A stretch of 40,717 bases of DNA from Alkalihalobacillus pseudalcaliphilus (GTDB lineage: Bacteria; Bacillota; Bacilli; Bacillales; Bacillaceae_D), in NCBI GenBank assembly GCA_001038565.1, contig LFJO01000016.1, forward strand, positions 1-40,717, read 5' to 3'. This document shows positions 24,889 through 33,647 of this stretch, piece by piece. Every line of letters starts with the position of its first letter. The stretch's first letter is position 1. The notes beneath the pieces are model-generated. The model made no database searches, had not been told where the DNA came from, and saw only the letters and a program-made list of their open reading frames with translations. The translations under genes were made by a program, and so were the position numbers.

Positions 24889-26586
24889 TTATAGAGCCTT
24901 GTCGTTGACAGAATCAAGCCATTCATCGATAGCTTTGACCACATCTTCAAGGGCACCTTCTTCAAATGGTGAACGAAGGTTAGCGGATTCAACTAATTGT
25001 AAGAAAGGTTTGGAGCCGCCTAATTTACAAAGGTCTAAATAATCCTGCCAAGCTTCTTCTTTGTTTTCCTGAGCCTTTTTCCAAAATTGGAAGGCACAAA
25101 TTTGGGCTAATGTATAGTCGATATAATAGAAAGGCGAATTATAAATATGGCCTTGGCGCTTCCAAAGGCTACCCTCCTCAAGATAACTATTACCATCATA
25201 GTCTCGATGTGGTAGATAAATAGCTTCGAGTTCTTTCCATGCTTGTTTTCTCTCAGCTGGCGTCCATTCTGGATTTTCATAGACTAAGTGCTGGAACTCA
25301 TCGACGGCAACACCATATGGTAAAAATTGAAGCCCGCTTGCTAAGTGGGAATACTTATATTTATCTGTGTCTTCCTTAAAAAATAGCTCCATCCACGGCC
25401 AAGTTAAGAATTCCATACTCATGGAATGAATCTCACAAGCCTCGTGTGTAGGGAAAAAATACTCAGGCACTTCATAATGACGGCTCATAAAGCCTTGGAA
25501 TGCGTGACCGACTTCATGTGTGAGAACATCAATGTCATCTGATGTGCCATTGAAATTAGCAAAAATAAATGGTGCTTTATATTGCTCAATGAAGGTACAG
25601 TATCCGCCAGCTTCTTTCCCCTTTTTTGCTTCTAAATCCATCAGATTACGGTCGAGCATAAATTGGAAAAACTCCTGTGTCTCAGGGGCAAGCTCCTCGT
25701 ACATTTTTTTTCCGTTCTCAATAATCCATTCAGGCGATCCTTTAGGTGTCGCATTGCCTGATTGATATTTGAAATTCTCATCATGAAATTTTAAGGAATC
25801 GACATGAATTCGTTCTGCTTGCTTTTCATAAAGCTTTGTACAAAGTGGAACGATCACATCGCGAACTTGTTTCCTAAATACATCAACCATTTCAGCATTA
25901 TAATCAATTCGCAGCATTCTCAAATAACCAAGGTCTATGAAATTTTTGAAGCCTAATTTGGTGGCGATCTCATGCCGTACTTTAACTAAATCATCATAGA
26001 TTTGGTCGAATTTTTCAGCATGACCAGCAAAAAATCCAGAACTTGCTGTAACCGCTTCTTTTCGAGTTTGTCGGTCCTTGTCTTGTGAATAGGGAGCGAG
26101 TTGGGCTAATGTGTAGGTTTCCCCTTTAAAATCAATTTCTGCAGAGGCAACAAGTTTTGAATATTCTGATGAAAGTTTGTTTTCTTTTTGTAGCAGTGAA
26201 ATAATTTCAGGAGAGAACGATTTGATTTTAAAGTCAGCAATATTAAATAACTGCTCACCCCAGTTTTTTTCTAGCTGTTCTCTGTAAGGGGAAGAGATAA
26301 TTTCCTTATAGAATTCGGAAATAAGTTCCTCAAATTCTGGAACAACTTCATCAAAGTAATCTCTTTCCGCTAAATAAAAGTTATCATTCGTATCAATCGA
26401 TGCACGAATATATACGAGTGTATATTGAGTGGATAATTGTGTTCGTAGTTCATTGATTTGTTCAATAGCTTTGGTAGCTTCTTCAAAAGAACTTGACTCT
26501 TTGAGATTATTGAGCTTTTCATTGAAGTTTTCCCTAAAGGCCGCCATATCGGGACGTTCGTATGTATAGTTTTCAAAAGTTAACAT
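24889..26586 (-). CDS. pepF: Oligoendopeptidase F-type M3 metallopeptidase
   Basis: The 565-aa zinc peptidase has HEXXH at H357-H361 (LTHEVGHAFQGF), with the downstream HEACEIHSMSMEF block carrying the third ligand. The M3 family degrades oligopeptides of roughly 6-20 residues in the cytoplasm. No signal peptide is present. I chose the ATG behind AAAAGGAGG; an in-frame start eight codons upstream has none. It is a single gene with hairpins on both sides. Confidence 0.93.
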   Translation of the reverse strand: MLTFENYTYERPDMAAFRENFNEKLNNLKESSSFEEATKAIEQINELRTQLSTQYTLVYIRASIDTNDNFYLAERDYFDEVVPEFEELISEFYKEIISSPYREQLEKNWGEQLFNIADFKIKSFSPEIISLLQKENKLSSEYSKLVASAEIDFKGETYTLAQLAPYSQDKDRQTRKEAVTASSGFFAGHAEKFDQIYDDLVKVRHEIATKLGFKNFIDLGYLRMLRIDYNAEMVDVFRKQVRDVIVPLCTKLYEKQAERIHVDSLKFHDENFKYQSGNATPKGSPEWIIENGKKMYEELAPETQEFFQFMLDRNLMDLEAKKGKEAGGYCTFIEQYKAPFIFANFNGTSDDIDVLTHEVGHAFQGFMSRHYEVPEYFFPTHEACEIHSMSMEFLTWPWMELFFKEDTDKYKYSHLASGLQFLPYGVAVDEFQHLVYENPEWTPAERKQAWKELEAIYLPHRDYDGNSYLEEGSLWKRQGHIYNSPFYYIDYTLAQICAFQFWKKAQENKEEAWQDYLDLCKLGGSKPFLQLVESANLRSPFEEGALEDVVKAIDEWLDSVNDKAL

Positions 26587-26726
26587 GTGAATCCTCCTTT
26601 TTATCCTCACTTAAAAATATTCGACATTTTTTATGAAATCCTTTTTAATTTTGAAAAAAAGTACTAGATTTCGTAAAAAAATGACTTTATTTATTCGTTT
26701 TATTAAATTGAATCACAAAACCAACA

Positions 26727-26757
26727 AAAAAGGTACATAGGCTACTGTACCCTTTTA
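26727..26757 (-). terminator. Intrinsic terminator after the MgtC-like gene
   Basis: On the minus strand AAAGGGTACA pairs with TGTACCTTTTTT around a 7-nt loop, about 40 bp after the stop codon. T6 follows. Confidence 0.78.
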
Positions 26758-26797
26758 TAAATATATGTGTCGATTGAAGATATTAGTCTTTTGCTCC

Positions 26798-27529
26798 TTA
26801 TATTTTTTCTGCGTTCACGGATTTAACATGCTTGATGTTTTTGGTAATGTAATAAATCTCTGTGATATACATTTTGCTTGGAACAGAAATTTTTAAATCA
26901 ATAAGTTGGTTGCCGTCCTCTAAATCTTTCACCTTTACAGAGCGAATTTTTATATCCTTCTTTTTACGTTTCTTCTTTTTCGATTCTGAAGCTTTTGCTT
27001 GTTGCTTTCCTTTATGCTCGATTGCTTCTAGAAGCTCTGTCATATTTAAGTTAGGTTCCATCACAACCTTTAGTGCAATATCATCTTGATTTAATGTCCG
27101 AGGGCCAATTAATTTAAGTAGTGTAGGTATGATGTTTACGGAGACTAAAATGAGTAAAACCGCATAAAAAGATTCTAAATAGAAGCCTGCTCCAATAGCA
27201 ATACCTAATCCAGAGGCAGCCCAAATCATGGCTGCTGTTGTTAGACCAGAAATTACGTCATTATTTCGACGTAAGATGACGCCTGCACCAAGGAAACCAA
27301 CCCCACTAACAATTTGAGCGGCAAGACGCATTGGGTCCATGTTTGTTGTCATACCTTCTGTTGAATATTTAAAAAATGATTCAACGGAAACGATCGTGAC
27401 AAGACAGCTAGCCACACAAATAACCATACTTGTTTTGAGTCCAAGTGGTTTATGTTTAATTTGCCGGTCAATACCGATTACGAGCCCGAGTAATAATGAG
27501 AGGCTTATTTTGATGATAAATTCTTCCAT
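26798..27529 (-). CDS. MgtC/SapB-family membrane protein
   Basis: The 243-aa protein has five N-terminal helices with the MgtC patterns LGLVIGIDRQIKHKPLGLKT (about residues 14-33) and GVGFLGAGVILRRN, then a C-terminal soluble part (about 165-243) with a lysine run KKKKRKKKD. The family is tied to magnesium or phosphate homeostasis and acid stress. In Bacillus it is often called YhiD or SapB. I chose the ATG behind GAAGGGGTG over an upstream ATG without a site. The lysine-rich linker is unusually basic. Confidence 0.88.
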   Translation of the reverse strand: MEEFIIKISLSLLLGLVIGIDRQIKHKPLGLKTSMVICVASCLVTIVSVESFFKYSTEGMTTNMDPMRLAAQIVSGVGFLGAGVILRRNNDVISGLTTAAMIWAASGLGIAIGAGFYLESFYAVLLILVSVNIIPTLLKLIGPRTLNQDDIALKVVMEPNLNMTELLEAIEHKGKQQAKASESKKKKRKKKDIKIRSVKVKDLEDGNQLIDLKISVPSKMYITEIYYITKNIKHVKSVNAEKI

Positions 27530-27724
27530 TATGATGAACACCCCTTCTAGCAACTTCATTTATATTATTTAATTATCCACGATGGGTTGATATACCTGCT
27601 TTTACCCTTATTTCGTTTACTATATGCAAGAATGGCCATTAATTATGTACGTTTAGGCGTGAAGTAGGGTAAGGGCAAGGGAGTAGTGTTGTGATGAATA
27701 TTTTAATTCTTTTTAAAAAAACAC

Positions 27725-27753
27725 TTGCATTCTTTTTTTGGAGATGGTAAGAT
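27725..27753 (+). promoter_or_regulatory. Promoter of the solitary 5S-tRNA unit
   Basis: TTGCAT (27725-27730) and TAAGAT (27748-27753) are 17 bp apart and lie just upstream of the 5S start at 27774. No 16S or 23S rRNA lies between. Confidence 0.65.
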
Positions 27754-27773
27754 ATATCTTGTGTCAGAGAGAG

Positions 27774-27890
27774 TCTGGTGGCGATAGCGAAGAGGTCACA
27801 CCCGTTTCCATGCCGAACACGGCCGTTAAGCTCTTTTGCGCCGATGGTAGTTGGGGGCTTCCCCCTGTGAGAGTAGGACGTTGCCAGGCT
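27774..27890 (+). rRNA. rrf: 5S ribosomal RNA, complete, not in a 16S-23S operon
   Basis: About 117 nt match Bacillus 5S rRNA from TCTGGTGGCGATAGCGAAGAGG to AGTAGGACGTTGCCAGGC. The end stem TCTGG/CCAGG(C) closes. It is preceded by a promoter and the MgtC-like gene on the opposite strand rather than 23S rRNA. It is followed at 28167 by tRNA-fMet, the arrangement seen at the 3' ends of rRNA operons in Bacillus. Confidence 0.93.
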
Positions 27891-27940
27891 ATCTGATGTA
27901 TAATGAAAATAACAACTGGACATACTAGTTGAGTATTAAT

Positions 27941-27964
27941 TTCATAGCGACGCGGGGTGGAGCA
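27941..27964 (+). other. Duplicate of the tRNA-fMet 5' leader and first 14 nt
   Basis: The 24 bases TTCATAGCGACGCGGGGTGGAGCA are repeated exactly at 28157-28180, where the true tRNA starts at 28167. Here the tRNA stops after its first 14 nt. The sequence then runs into a spacer containing inverted repeats (ATGTAG/CTACAT, GTCGATG/CATCGAC). Confidence 0.75.
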
Positions 27965-28166
27965 TGTAGCCCATTCATCGTCGAAAATTCTTCTACATGT
28001 CGTGACGCAGCATACTTCAAAGTGATACTAGTAGAGAAAACGACAGTCGATGCATTACTTCAACGAGTAATCTTCGAGTAACATCGACGCATTTACTTCT
28101 CTGAGATACGAGAAGAGGAAGATGTCCTCATCATTGAATGATGCATCATCCGAAACTTCATAGCGA

Positions 28167-28240
<74 letters not shown>

Positions 28241-28246
28241 TACCAT

Positions 28247-28279
28247 AAAATCGAAACAGACTGTTGTTTCGATTTTTTT
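28247..28279 (+). terminator. Intrinsic terminator after tRNA-fMet
   Basis: AATCGAAACA pairs with TGTTTCGATT and is followed by a T run. Confidence 0.88.
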
Positions 28280-28553
28280 CTGTTTACATTTATAATAAGA
28301 AGGTCAAAACTAGAAATACATTCACTAATAGAGTATGAACAATCCACATAGAAGTGGAAAAAGAACGGAAGTGACCACCAAAGGAATAAAACGGTTCCCA
28401 TTTAAGGCTGAGCAATGAAAACGTGTCTAAGGATCTTGTGGTAAAGGATTGTGTGGTGTGGAAAAAGTTTAAAACTAACAAGGAGTGCGAGTGCACAAGG
28501 TAAGCTGCCTTATATACAATTATTATGGAATTCCTTAGGAGGAAGAGGCTATC

Positions 28554-29549
28554 ATGAAGGATGAGTTTGCTTTTATTGACAGTGTGACGCCGAGTCGGAC
28601 GTATCAGGCGGGCCTGGTTCAAGGGATAGGTGATGATGCAGCCCTATTCAAAACGACTACGGGATTCGAACAGGTCATTTGTGTCGATACGATGGTTGAA
28701 GGGGTTCATTTTCGAAAGGATACATTAACGCCTTATCAAATTGGGCGAAAAAGTTTGGCGATTAATATGAGTGACCTTGCTGCGATGGGGGCGATTCCCC
28801 GTTATTATCTCGTTTCCATTGGGATTCCCTCTCATTGGGACGAGCATGCTGTACAGGAGATATATTGCGGTATGGGTGAATTAGCAGAGCGATATCAAAT
28901 CGATTTAATTGGTGGTGATACTGTTTCGACAAATGACAGCCTCGTCATTACCATAACCGTCACAGGTGAAGTAGAAAAAGGTCGTCATTTATTAAGAAGC
29001 CAGGCTAAGCCTGGTGATGTGGTTTTTATTACTGGTGAAGTAGGTTTATCTGCTGCAGGTTTTGAGCTTATTTCTCAAAAGGGGATCGGTGCAGAATTTT
29101 CCGCGAATGAAGAGAAGCTAGCGGTGAAAGCTCATCAAGAGCCCGACGCACAAGTGGAAGCTGGAAGACTACTGGCACAAAGTGGCTTTCGTGTGGCCCT
29201 CAATGATGTTAGTGATGGTGTTGCGAGTGAGGCGAATGAAATTGCCACAGCGAGTCGAGTTAAAATAGAGTTAGATGTTCAAAAGCTTCCGGTTGATAGT
29301 CTTACAAAAATCAATACGCTAGAACAGGCACATCAATGGGCGCTTTTTGGTGGGGAAGATTTTCAATTATTAGGTGCAATGGACAAACAAGATTTTCAAC
29401 TGATTGCCACACAATTTAAGCAGGCTCTCATTCCTCTTACAGTGATTGGTGAAGTCCATGAAGGTGAAACCGGTGTTTGGCTTAAAGAAGGAAAATCAAT
29501 CGTTGAGCTTGAAAGAAAAGGCTATAACCACTTTGATAAAGATAAATAG
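28554..29549 (+). CDS. thiL: Thiamine-monophosphate kinase
   Basis: The 331-aa enzyme phosphorylates thiamine monophosphate to thiamine diphosphate. Its family marks are VQGIGDDAALF near residue 25, VDTMVEGVHFR (about 45-55), SDLAAMGA (about 73-80) and GGDTVSTN. The start follows AGGAGGAAG. No TPP riboswitch was recognised in front of it. It opens an operon with the t6A genes, as in B. subtilis ydiA-E. Confidence 0.96.
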   Translation: MKDEFAFIDSVTPSRTYQAGLVQGIGDDAALFKTTTGFEQVICVDTMVEGVHFRKDTLTPYQIGRKSLAINMSDLAAMGAIPRYYLVSIGIPSHWDEHAVQEIYCGMGELAERYQIDLIGGDTVSTNDSLVITITVTGEVEKGRHLLRSQAKPGDVVFITGEVGLSAAGFELISQKGIGAEFSANEEKLAVKAHQEPDAQVEAGRLLAQSGFRVALNDVSDGVASEANEIATASRVKIELDVQKLPVDSLTKINTLEQAHQWALFGGEDFQLLGAMDKQDFQLIATQFKQALIPLTVIGEVHEGETGVWLKEGKSIVELERKGYNHFDKDK

Positions 29550-29552
29550 GTG

Positions 29553-30014
29553 ATGAAATTGAAAAAATGGATAATAACCACGAGCTCGCCAGAGGAAACG
29601 ATGGCTTTTGCTAAACAGCTAGGGTTGCTTTTAAATGGTGGTGAAGTTATTACGCTTGAAGGGGATTTAGGTGCGGGAAAAACGCATTTTACAAAAGGAC
29701 TAGCGGAAGGCCTGGATGTAAAGAGAGTGGTCAATAGCCCGACGTTTACGATTATTAAAGAATATAAAGGACGGAAACCACTTTATCATATGGACGTCTA
29801 CCGTCTTGAGAATAGTGAAGAAGATATCGGTTTAGAAGAATATTTTGAGAGTGACGGTGTATCTGTTGTCGAATGGGCGAGCCGAATTGAGGAACAACTT
29901 CCATCGGAGCGTTTAGAGATTCGTATCTATCGTCAAGGTGACACGGAAAGAGAGATACATTTACAGCCGATTGGAATGAGATATGAAGCTGTATGTAAGG
30001 AGATTGGTTTATGA
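29553..30014 (+). CDS. tsaE: tRNA t6A biosynthesis ATPase TsaE
   Basis: The 153-aa ATPase has Walker A GDLGAGKT (about residues 38-45) and later the SPTF(T)I and HMDVYRL motifs of the TsaE/YjeE family. It assists the TsaB-TsaD complex in adding threonylcarbamoyl to A37 of ANN-reading tRNAs. The start is uncertain: GTG 29550, ATG 29553 or TTG 29559 (best spacing from AGGTG). It follows thiL without a gap and overlaps tsaB by 4 bp. Confidence 0.94.
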   Translation: MKLKKWIITTSSPEETMAFAKQLGLLLNGGEVITLEGDLGAGKTHFTKGLAEGLDVKRVVNSPTFTIIKEYKGRKPLYHMDVYRLENSEEDIGLEEYFESDGVSVVEWASRIEEQLPSERLEIRIYRQGDTEREIHLQPIGMRYEAVCKEIGL

Positions 30015-30724
30015 GTAAGGTATTAGCAATAGATACGTCTTCATTTGTTTTAGGCGTGGCAGTCACAGATGGCGAGCAAGTCGCGGGCGAGCTCATTACA
30101 AATAATAAGAAGAATCATGCATTACGTTTGATGCCAGCTGTTTCAAAACTAATGGAAGAATTAAAAATAGAAGCGAAACAATTAGATAAAATTGTCGTAG
30201 CAAATGGTCCCGGTTCTTATACAGGAGTACGGATTGGTGTTACAACGGCGAAAACGCTGGCTTGGTCATTGGGTATTCCACTTGTGATGGTGTCTAGTTT
30301 AGAAGTGAGTGCTCAGATTGGCAGATACACAACTCATTCGATTATCCCGATTATTGATGCTCGAAGAGGGCAAGTCTACACAGGATTATATCGGTCAGAA
30401 GGTGATGAAGTGATTCAAGCTGAAGCAGATCAGTTAATCTTGCTAGAGGATTGGCTTCAACAGCTTAGCGAAAGAACAGGGAGTTTCTTATTTGTCGGAC
30501 AAGATGTCATGCTCCACCAAACGGTGATCAAAGAGGTGCTTGGTGAGCGAGCGTTATTTGCTCCAAAAAGTATGGCATTACCAAGGCCGTCTGAATTAGC
30601 ATTGCTGGGGCAAAAGAGAGAAGCGGTGGAATCTTTACATGCAGCAACACCACAGTATTTACAGCTTGCTGAAGCTGAGGCGAAATGGAAAGCTGCTCAG
30701 AAAGAAAGTGAATGGGGACGATGA
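30011..30724 (+). CDS. tsaB: tRNA t6A biosynthesis protein TsaB
   Basis: The 237-aa ASKHA-fold protein begins VLAIDTSSFVLGVAV and has the ANGPGSYTGVRIGV motif at about residues 64-77. It forms the heterodimer with TsaD in t6A synthesis and has no independent catalysis. The start overlaps the tsaE stop codon (ATGA), and its own stop overlaps the likely rimI start. Confidence 0.95.
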   Translation: MSKVLAIDTSSFVLGVAVTDGEQVAGELITNNKKNHALRLMPAVSKLMEELKIEAKQLDKIVVANGPGSYTGVRIGVTTAKTLAWSLGIPLVMVSSLEVSAQIGRYTTHSIIPIIDARRGQVYTGLYRSEGDEVIQAEADQLILLEDWLQQLSERTGSFLFVGQDVMLHQTVIKEVLGERALFAPKSMALPRPSELALLGQKREAVESLHAATPQYLQLAEAEAKWKAAQKESEWGR

Positions 30725-31179
30725 TTGAATCTAGTAAAACCGAAGCACGGTTTATGACTGTAGAAGACCTTGATCAAGTGATGATTGTTGAAAGGGATGC
30801 TTTTACAATTCCATGGAGACGTGAATTGTTTGAACAAGAGCTTGAAGTTAATAAATTTGCTCATTATCTCGTTTATGAAAAAGATGGACAAATTGTTGGT
30901 TATTGTGGTCTTTGGATTATTACAGATGAAGCTCAGGTGACAAATATTGCGGTTCATTCAGAGTATCGAGGTAATGGTTATGGTGAAGAATTGTTAAGTT
31001 ATGCGATGAGTTTCGCTAAATTAATGGGAACCAAACGCTTATCCTTAGAAGTGAGAGTGAGTAATCATGTCGCTCAGTCACTGTATCAAAAGTTAGGATT
31101 TGAACCTGGTGGGATTCGAAAAAACTATTATGCAGACAATCAAGAGGATGCATTAGTAATGTGGGTGAATGTATCATGA
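30721..31179 (+). CDS. rimI: Ribosomal-protein S18 alanine N-acetyltransferase RimI
   Basis: The 152-aa GNAT enzyme has the acetyl-CoA loop [12 protein letters not shown] (about residues 81-92) and the C-terminal [18 protein letters not shown] signature typical of RimI. I chose the ATG overlapping the tsaB stop (ATGA). An in-frame ATG nine bases upstream is the alternative. It sits between tsaB and tsaD, as in B. subtilis. Confidence 0.93.
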   Translation: MIESSKTEARFMTVEDLDQVMIVERDAFTIPWRRELFEQELEVNKFAHYLVYEKDGQIVGYCGLWIITDEAQVTNIAVHSEYRGNGYGEELLSYAMSFAKLMGTKRLSLEVRVSNHVAQSLYQKLGFEPGGIRKNYYADNQEDALVMWVNVS

Positions 31180-32192
31180 GTGAACGTAATTTAATTTTGG
31201 CAATAGAAACTAGCTGTGATGAGACTTCTGCAGCAGTAATTGAAAACGGAACAACGATTTTAAGTAATGTGGTCGCCTCGCAAATTGAAAGTCATAAGCG
31301 ATTTGGTGGCGTGGTACCTGAAGTGGCTTCGAGGCATCATGTTGAACAAATTACGTTAATCATTGAGGCAGCTATGCTTGATGCGACTGTCTCCTTTGAA
31401 GAATTATCAGCGGTTGCTGTTACTGAGGGTCCGGGATTGGTTGGAGCTTTACTAGTTGGTGTTCATGCGGCGAAAGCGATTGCCTTTGCTCATAGTTTGC
31501 CACTTATTGGCGTTCATCATATTGCCGGTCATATTTATGCCAATCAATTAATAAAGCCATTGCAATATCCGTTAATGTCTTTAGTTGTGTCGGGTGGTCA
31601 TACGGAGCTTGTGTATATGGAAGCTGAAGGTGAGTTTCAAATCATTGGCGAAACACGTGATGATGCTGTAGGTGAGGCCTACGATAAAGTCGCCCGTACA
31701 TTAGGGTTACCATACCCTGGCGGACCGCATATTGACAAACTCGCGATGAACGCAGTAGAAAGCGTGGACTTACCGCGTGCATGGTTAGAAGCCGATTCCT
31801 TTGATTTTAGCTTTAGTGGATTGAAGTCAGCAGTTATTAACAAGGTCCATAATGAGAAGCAAAAAGGAAGAGAAATCGATCCAGCTCATCTAGCACGAGG
31901 CTTTCAAGAAAGCGTTATTGATGTACTTGTAACTAAAACATTAAGAGCTATTGAAAAGTTTCCTTCTAAGCAGTTGCTGCTAGCGGGTGGAGTAGCCGCT
32001 AACAAAGGGTTACGGCAAAGATTAGAGCAGGAATTTAAGCAATCAAAAACAGAGCTTATTATCCCACCATTATCATTATGCACCGACAATGCTGCGATGA
32101 TTGGAGCGGCTGCAAGTATCAAATTAAAACAACAGTCCTTTAGTAATTATGCGCTAAATGGCAATCCAGGGCTTGATTTAGAACAGTCATAA
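31176..32192 (+). CDS. tsaD: tRNA N6-threonylcarbamoyladenosine transferase TsaD
   Basis: The 338-aa metalloenzyme (older name Gcp) transfers threonylcarbamoyl to tRNA A37. It has [13 protein letters not shown] at the start, metal-binding HHIAGH (about residues 112-117), the SGGHTEL loop, and the [11 protein letters not shown] and DNAAMIGAA blocks. The start overlaps the rimI stop (ATGA). It ends the five-gene operon at a terminator. Confidence 0.97.
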   Translation: MSERNLILAIETSCDETSAAVIENGTTILSNVVASQIESHKRFGGVVPEVASRHHVEQITLIIEAAMLDATVSFEELSAVAVTEGPGLVGALLVGVHAAKAIAFAHSLPLIGVHHIAGHIYANQLIKPLQYPLMSLVVSGGHTELVYMEAEGEFQIIGETRDDAVGEAYDKVARTLGLPYPGGPHIDKLAMNAVESVDLPRAWLEADSFDFSFSGLKSAVINKVHNEKQKGREIDPAHLARGFQESVIDVLVTKTLRAIEKFPSKQLLLAGGVAANKGLRQRLEQEFKQSKTELIIPPLSLCTDNAAMIGAAASIKLKQQSFSNYALNGNPGLDLEQS

Positions 32193-32193
32193 G

Positions 32194-32226
32194 AAAAGAA
32201 GCACGGGTATCCGGGCTTCTTTTTTA
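32194..32226. terminator. Intrinsic terminator after tsaD
   Basis: AGAAGC..CGGG pairs with CCGGGCTTCT around a 3-nt loop and ends in a T run. A-rich sequence on the other side lets it also serve the convergent fra gene. Confidence 0.85.
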
Positions 32227-32228
32227 CG

Positions 32229-32606
32229 TTATGCTCTCCAAAAAGTTGTACAATCAGCTTTATCCATGACATTAAATTCAATCATTTTCTCGAGTAAGGC
32301 ATAATCGATTGGTTGACTCCACTTAAGACGGACCAAACCTTTTGTATATGAGTGCCCAGCTGCCTCGATATCTTCAGCGACATGATTCATGCCAGCTTCC
32401 TCAGGAGCAACAGCTAGATGCTGCTTGGCGACGCTAAAACCGATAATATAAGTCCCATGATCCGTAAACATTGGTTGATTCCACTTCACAACCGGCTCAA
32501 GATAAGGATACTTTTCGGCAATCCAATGGAAGACCTCTTCCAACGTGCTGCGATGCTTTGAATTTGAAATGGCTTCAAGAAACTCTGTAAAAACATGAGT
32601 GTCCAT
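32229..32606 (-). CDS. fra: Frataxin-like iron chaperone (DUF1801, YdhG/Fra type)
   Basis: The 125-aa protein closely follows the B. subtilis YdhG pattern as I know it: KWNQPMFTDHGTYIIGFSVAKQHLAVAPE (about residues 41-69), IDYALLEKMIEFN and a C-terminal CTTFWRA. YdhG has a frataxin-like fold and delivers iron to the Fe-S and haem pathways. The start follows GGAGGACATG. It converges with the tsaD operon and stands alone. Confidence 0.88.
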   Translation of the reverse strand: MDTHVFTEFLEAISNSKHRSTLEEVFHWIAEKYPYLEPVVKWNQPMFTDHGTYIIGFSVAKQHLAVAPEEAGMNHVAEDIEAAGHSYTKGLVRLKWSQPIDYALLEKMIEFNVMDKADCTTFWRA

Positions 32607-32974
32607 GCATGTCCTCCTTTAACAACAAGTTTTAACCTCATTATAGCAAAACAAAACCCCTATCAACAAAATGGTCATGCCCGATCAGTATGATTTTGAC
32701 TTTTGGTTATAGTATGGAATGCCATTATATTTTACAGTATATTTTCCCCGTTATTTAAAATTTTTTTGTTTCATTTATTCCTAGGGGGCTTATTTTCTTT
32801 TCTGTTTCTCCATATAAAACCCATGGCGGAGTTCCATTCACTCCGCCACCAACAAACATAAAAGTGGTTTTTGGCACTTTGACTGTTGGAACTTCATTCA
32901 ATTAGTTTTTTTTCCATTTCATTTTAAATGAATGGTGTTAGATTGTGTTGTGCACTTGAGAATGAGCAGAAACC

Positions 32975-33115
32975 TAGCGGACGAAAACATGCGGAGGCTC
33001 CCGTGGGACGTAGTGGCAGAGCTGAGATCCAGCGGCGTAGCCGATTAGCTCAGTGCCACGTGATTATCTCGAAGCATGATTTTCGTTAGCGGCGAGTAGA
33101 ACTCCGCATATCGCC
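32975..33115 (+). repeat. Dispersed GC-rich palindromic repeat
   Basis: The element shares several 13-20-nt blocks in order with the minus-strand copy at 24362-24492 and ends in GTTAGCGGCGAGTAGAA. It can fold around AGCTGAG...CTCAG and similar parts. A CGCCACCAACAAACATAAAAGTGG motif lies about 130 bp before it (near 32840), and CTTTCATATAAAA follows, as around the copy at 20262. The 1-kb stretch 32607-33647 holds this repeat, the DnaA-box cluster and no gene I can support. Confidence 0.85.
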
Positions 33116-33460
33116 CATAAGTAACTTTCATATAAAATAAAATATGCCAAACGAAATAGTATGAATGGAAATGCGTTAATAATATTCTTGAAGTTCATGG
33201 CTTAACGATACAATACTTTCTATTTTCACTTTATTAGTTAATTATATTGTTTGGGGTAGTGCATAAAAAAGGACATTAAAGTCTTTTTTTATGATTTAAA
33301 GTTAGCTTGAGGTGATCTTGGTAGTAAGTTAAAAGATACGTGTTGTTTAATAAATATTCTCTGCCCTTCATACATAAATCACCAAACATTGCACATACTA
33401 GTGAAAAAAGTCCCGGTGAAAATCTCTATCAGAATGTGTAAAACTGACTGTTAACAAGTC

Positions 33461-33620
33461 TGTGGATAATGTGGATAAAAGATAAAAATGCCGTTTTTAT
33501 CAGTAAAATTCTGTGGTTAACTTTTTGTGTGGATAAATAGGTAGTTTTTGTGGACATGATAATAAAACCTTTATAAAACAAGGTTAAGGTTGTGTATAAA
33601 ACTGTGGATAGTGTGGATAT
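33461..33620 (-). promoter_or_regulatory. DnaA-box cluster
   Basis: Perfect boxes TGTGGATAA (TTATCCACA on the minus strand) lie at 33461, 33470 and 33528. One-mismatch boxes lie at 33512, 33591, 33603 and 33612. All have the same orientation; 33461/33470 and 33603/33612 are head-to-tail pairs with 9-bp steps. An AT hairpin GATAAAAA/TTTTTATC (33481-33501) lies among them. The cluster is placed after tsaD and before the ABC-F gene. I recall a B. subtilis DnaA-binding cluster next to gcp (tsaD), the same location. No DnaA gene is present, so this is not the main origin by gene content. Confidence 0.85.
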
Positions 33621-33647
33621 GTCAGAAAATATAGAAAGGTAGAACGT

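Noticed and set aside
28290-28553. TPP riboswitch in front of thiL
   Set aside because: The conserved CUGAGA and ACCUGAU-type motifs are not seen.
33461-33620. Main chromosomal origin or plasmid origin
   Set aside because: No dnaA, dnaN or rep gene is near, and the surroundings are core chromosome genes; an oriC-external DnaA cluster fits better.
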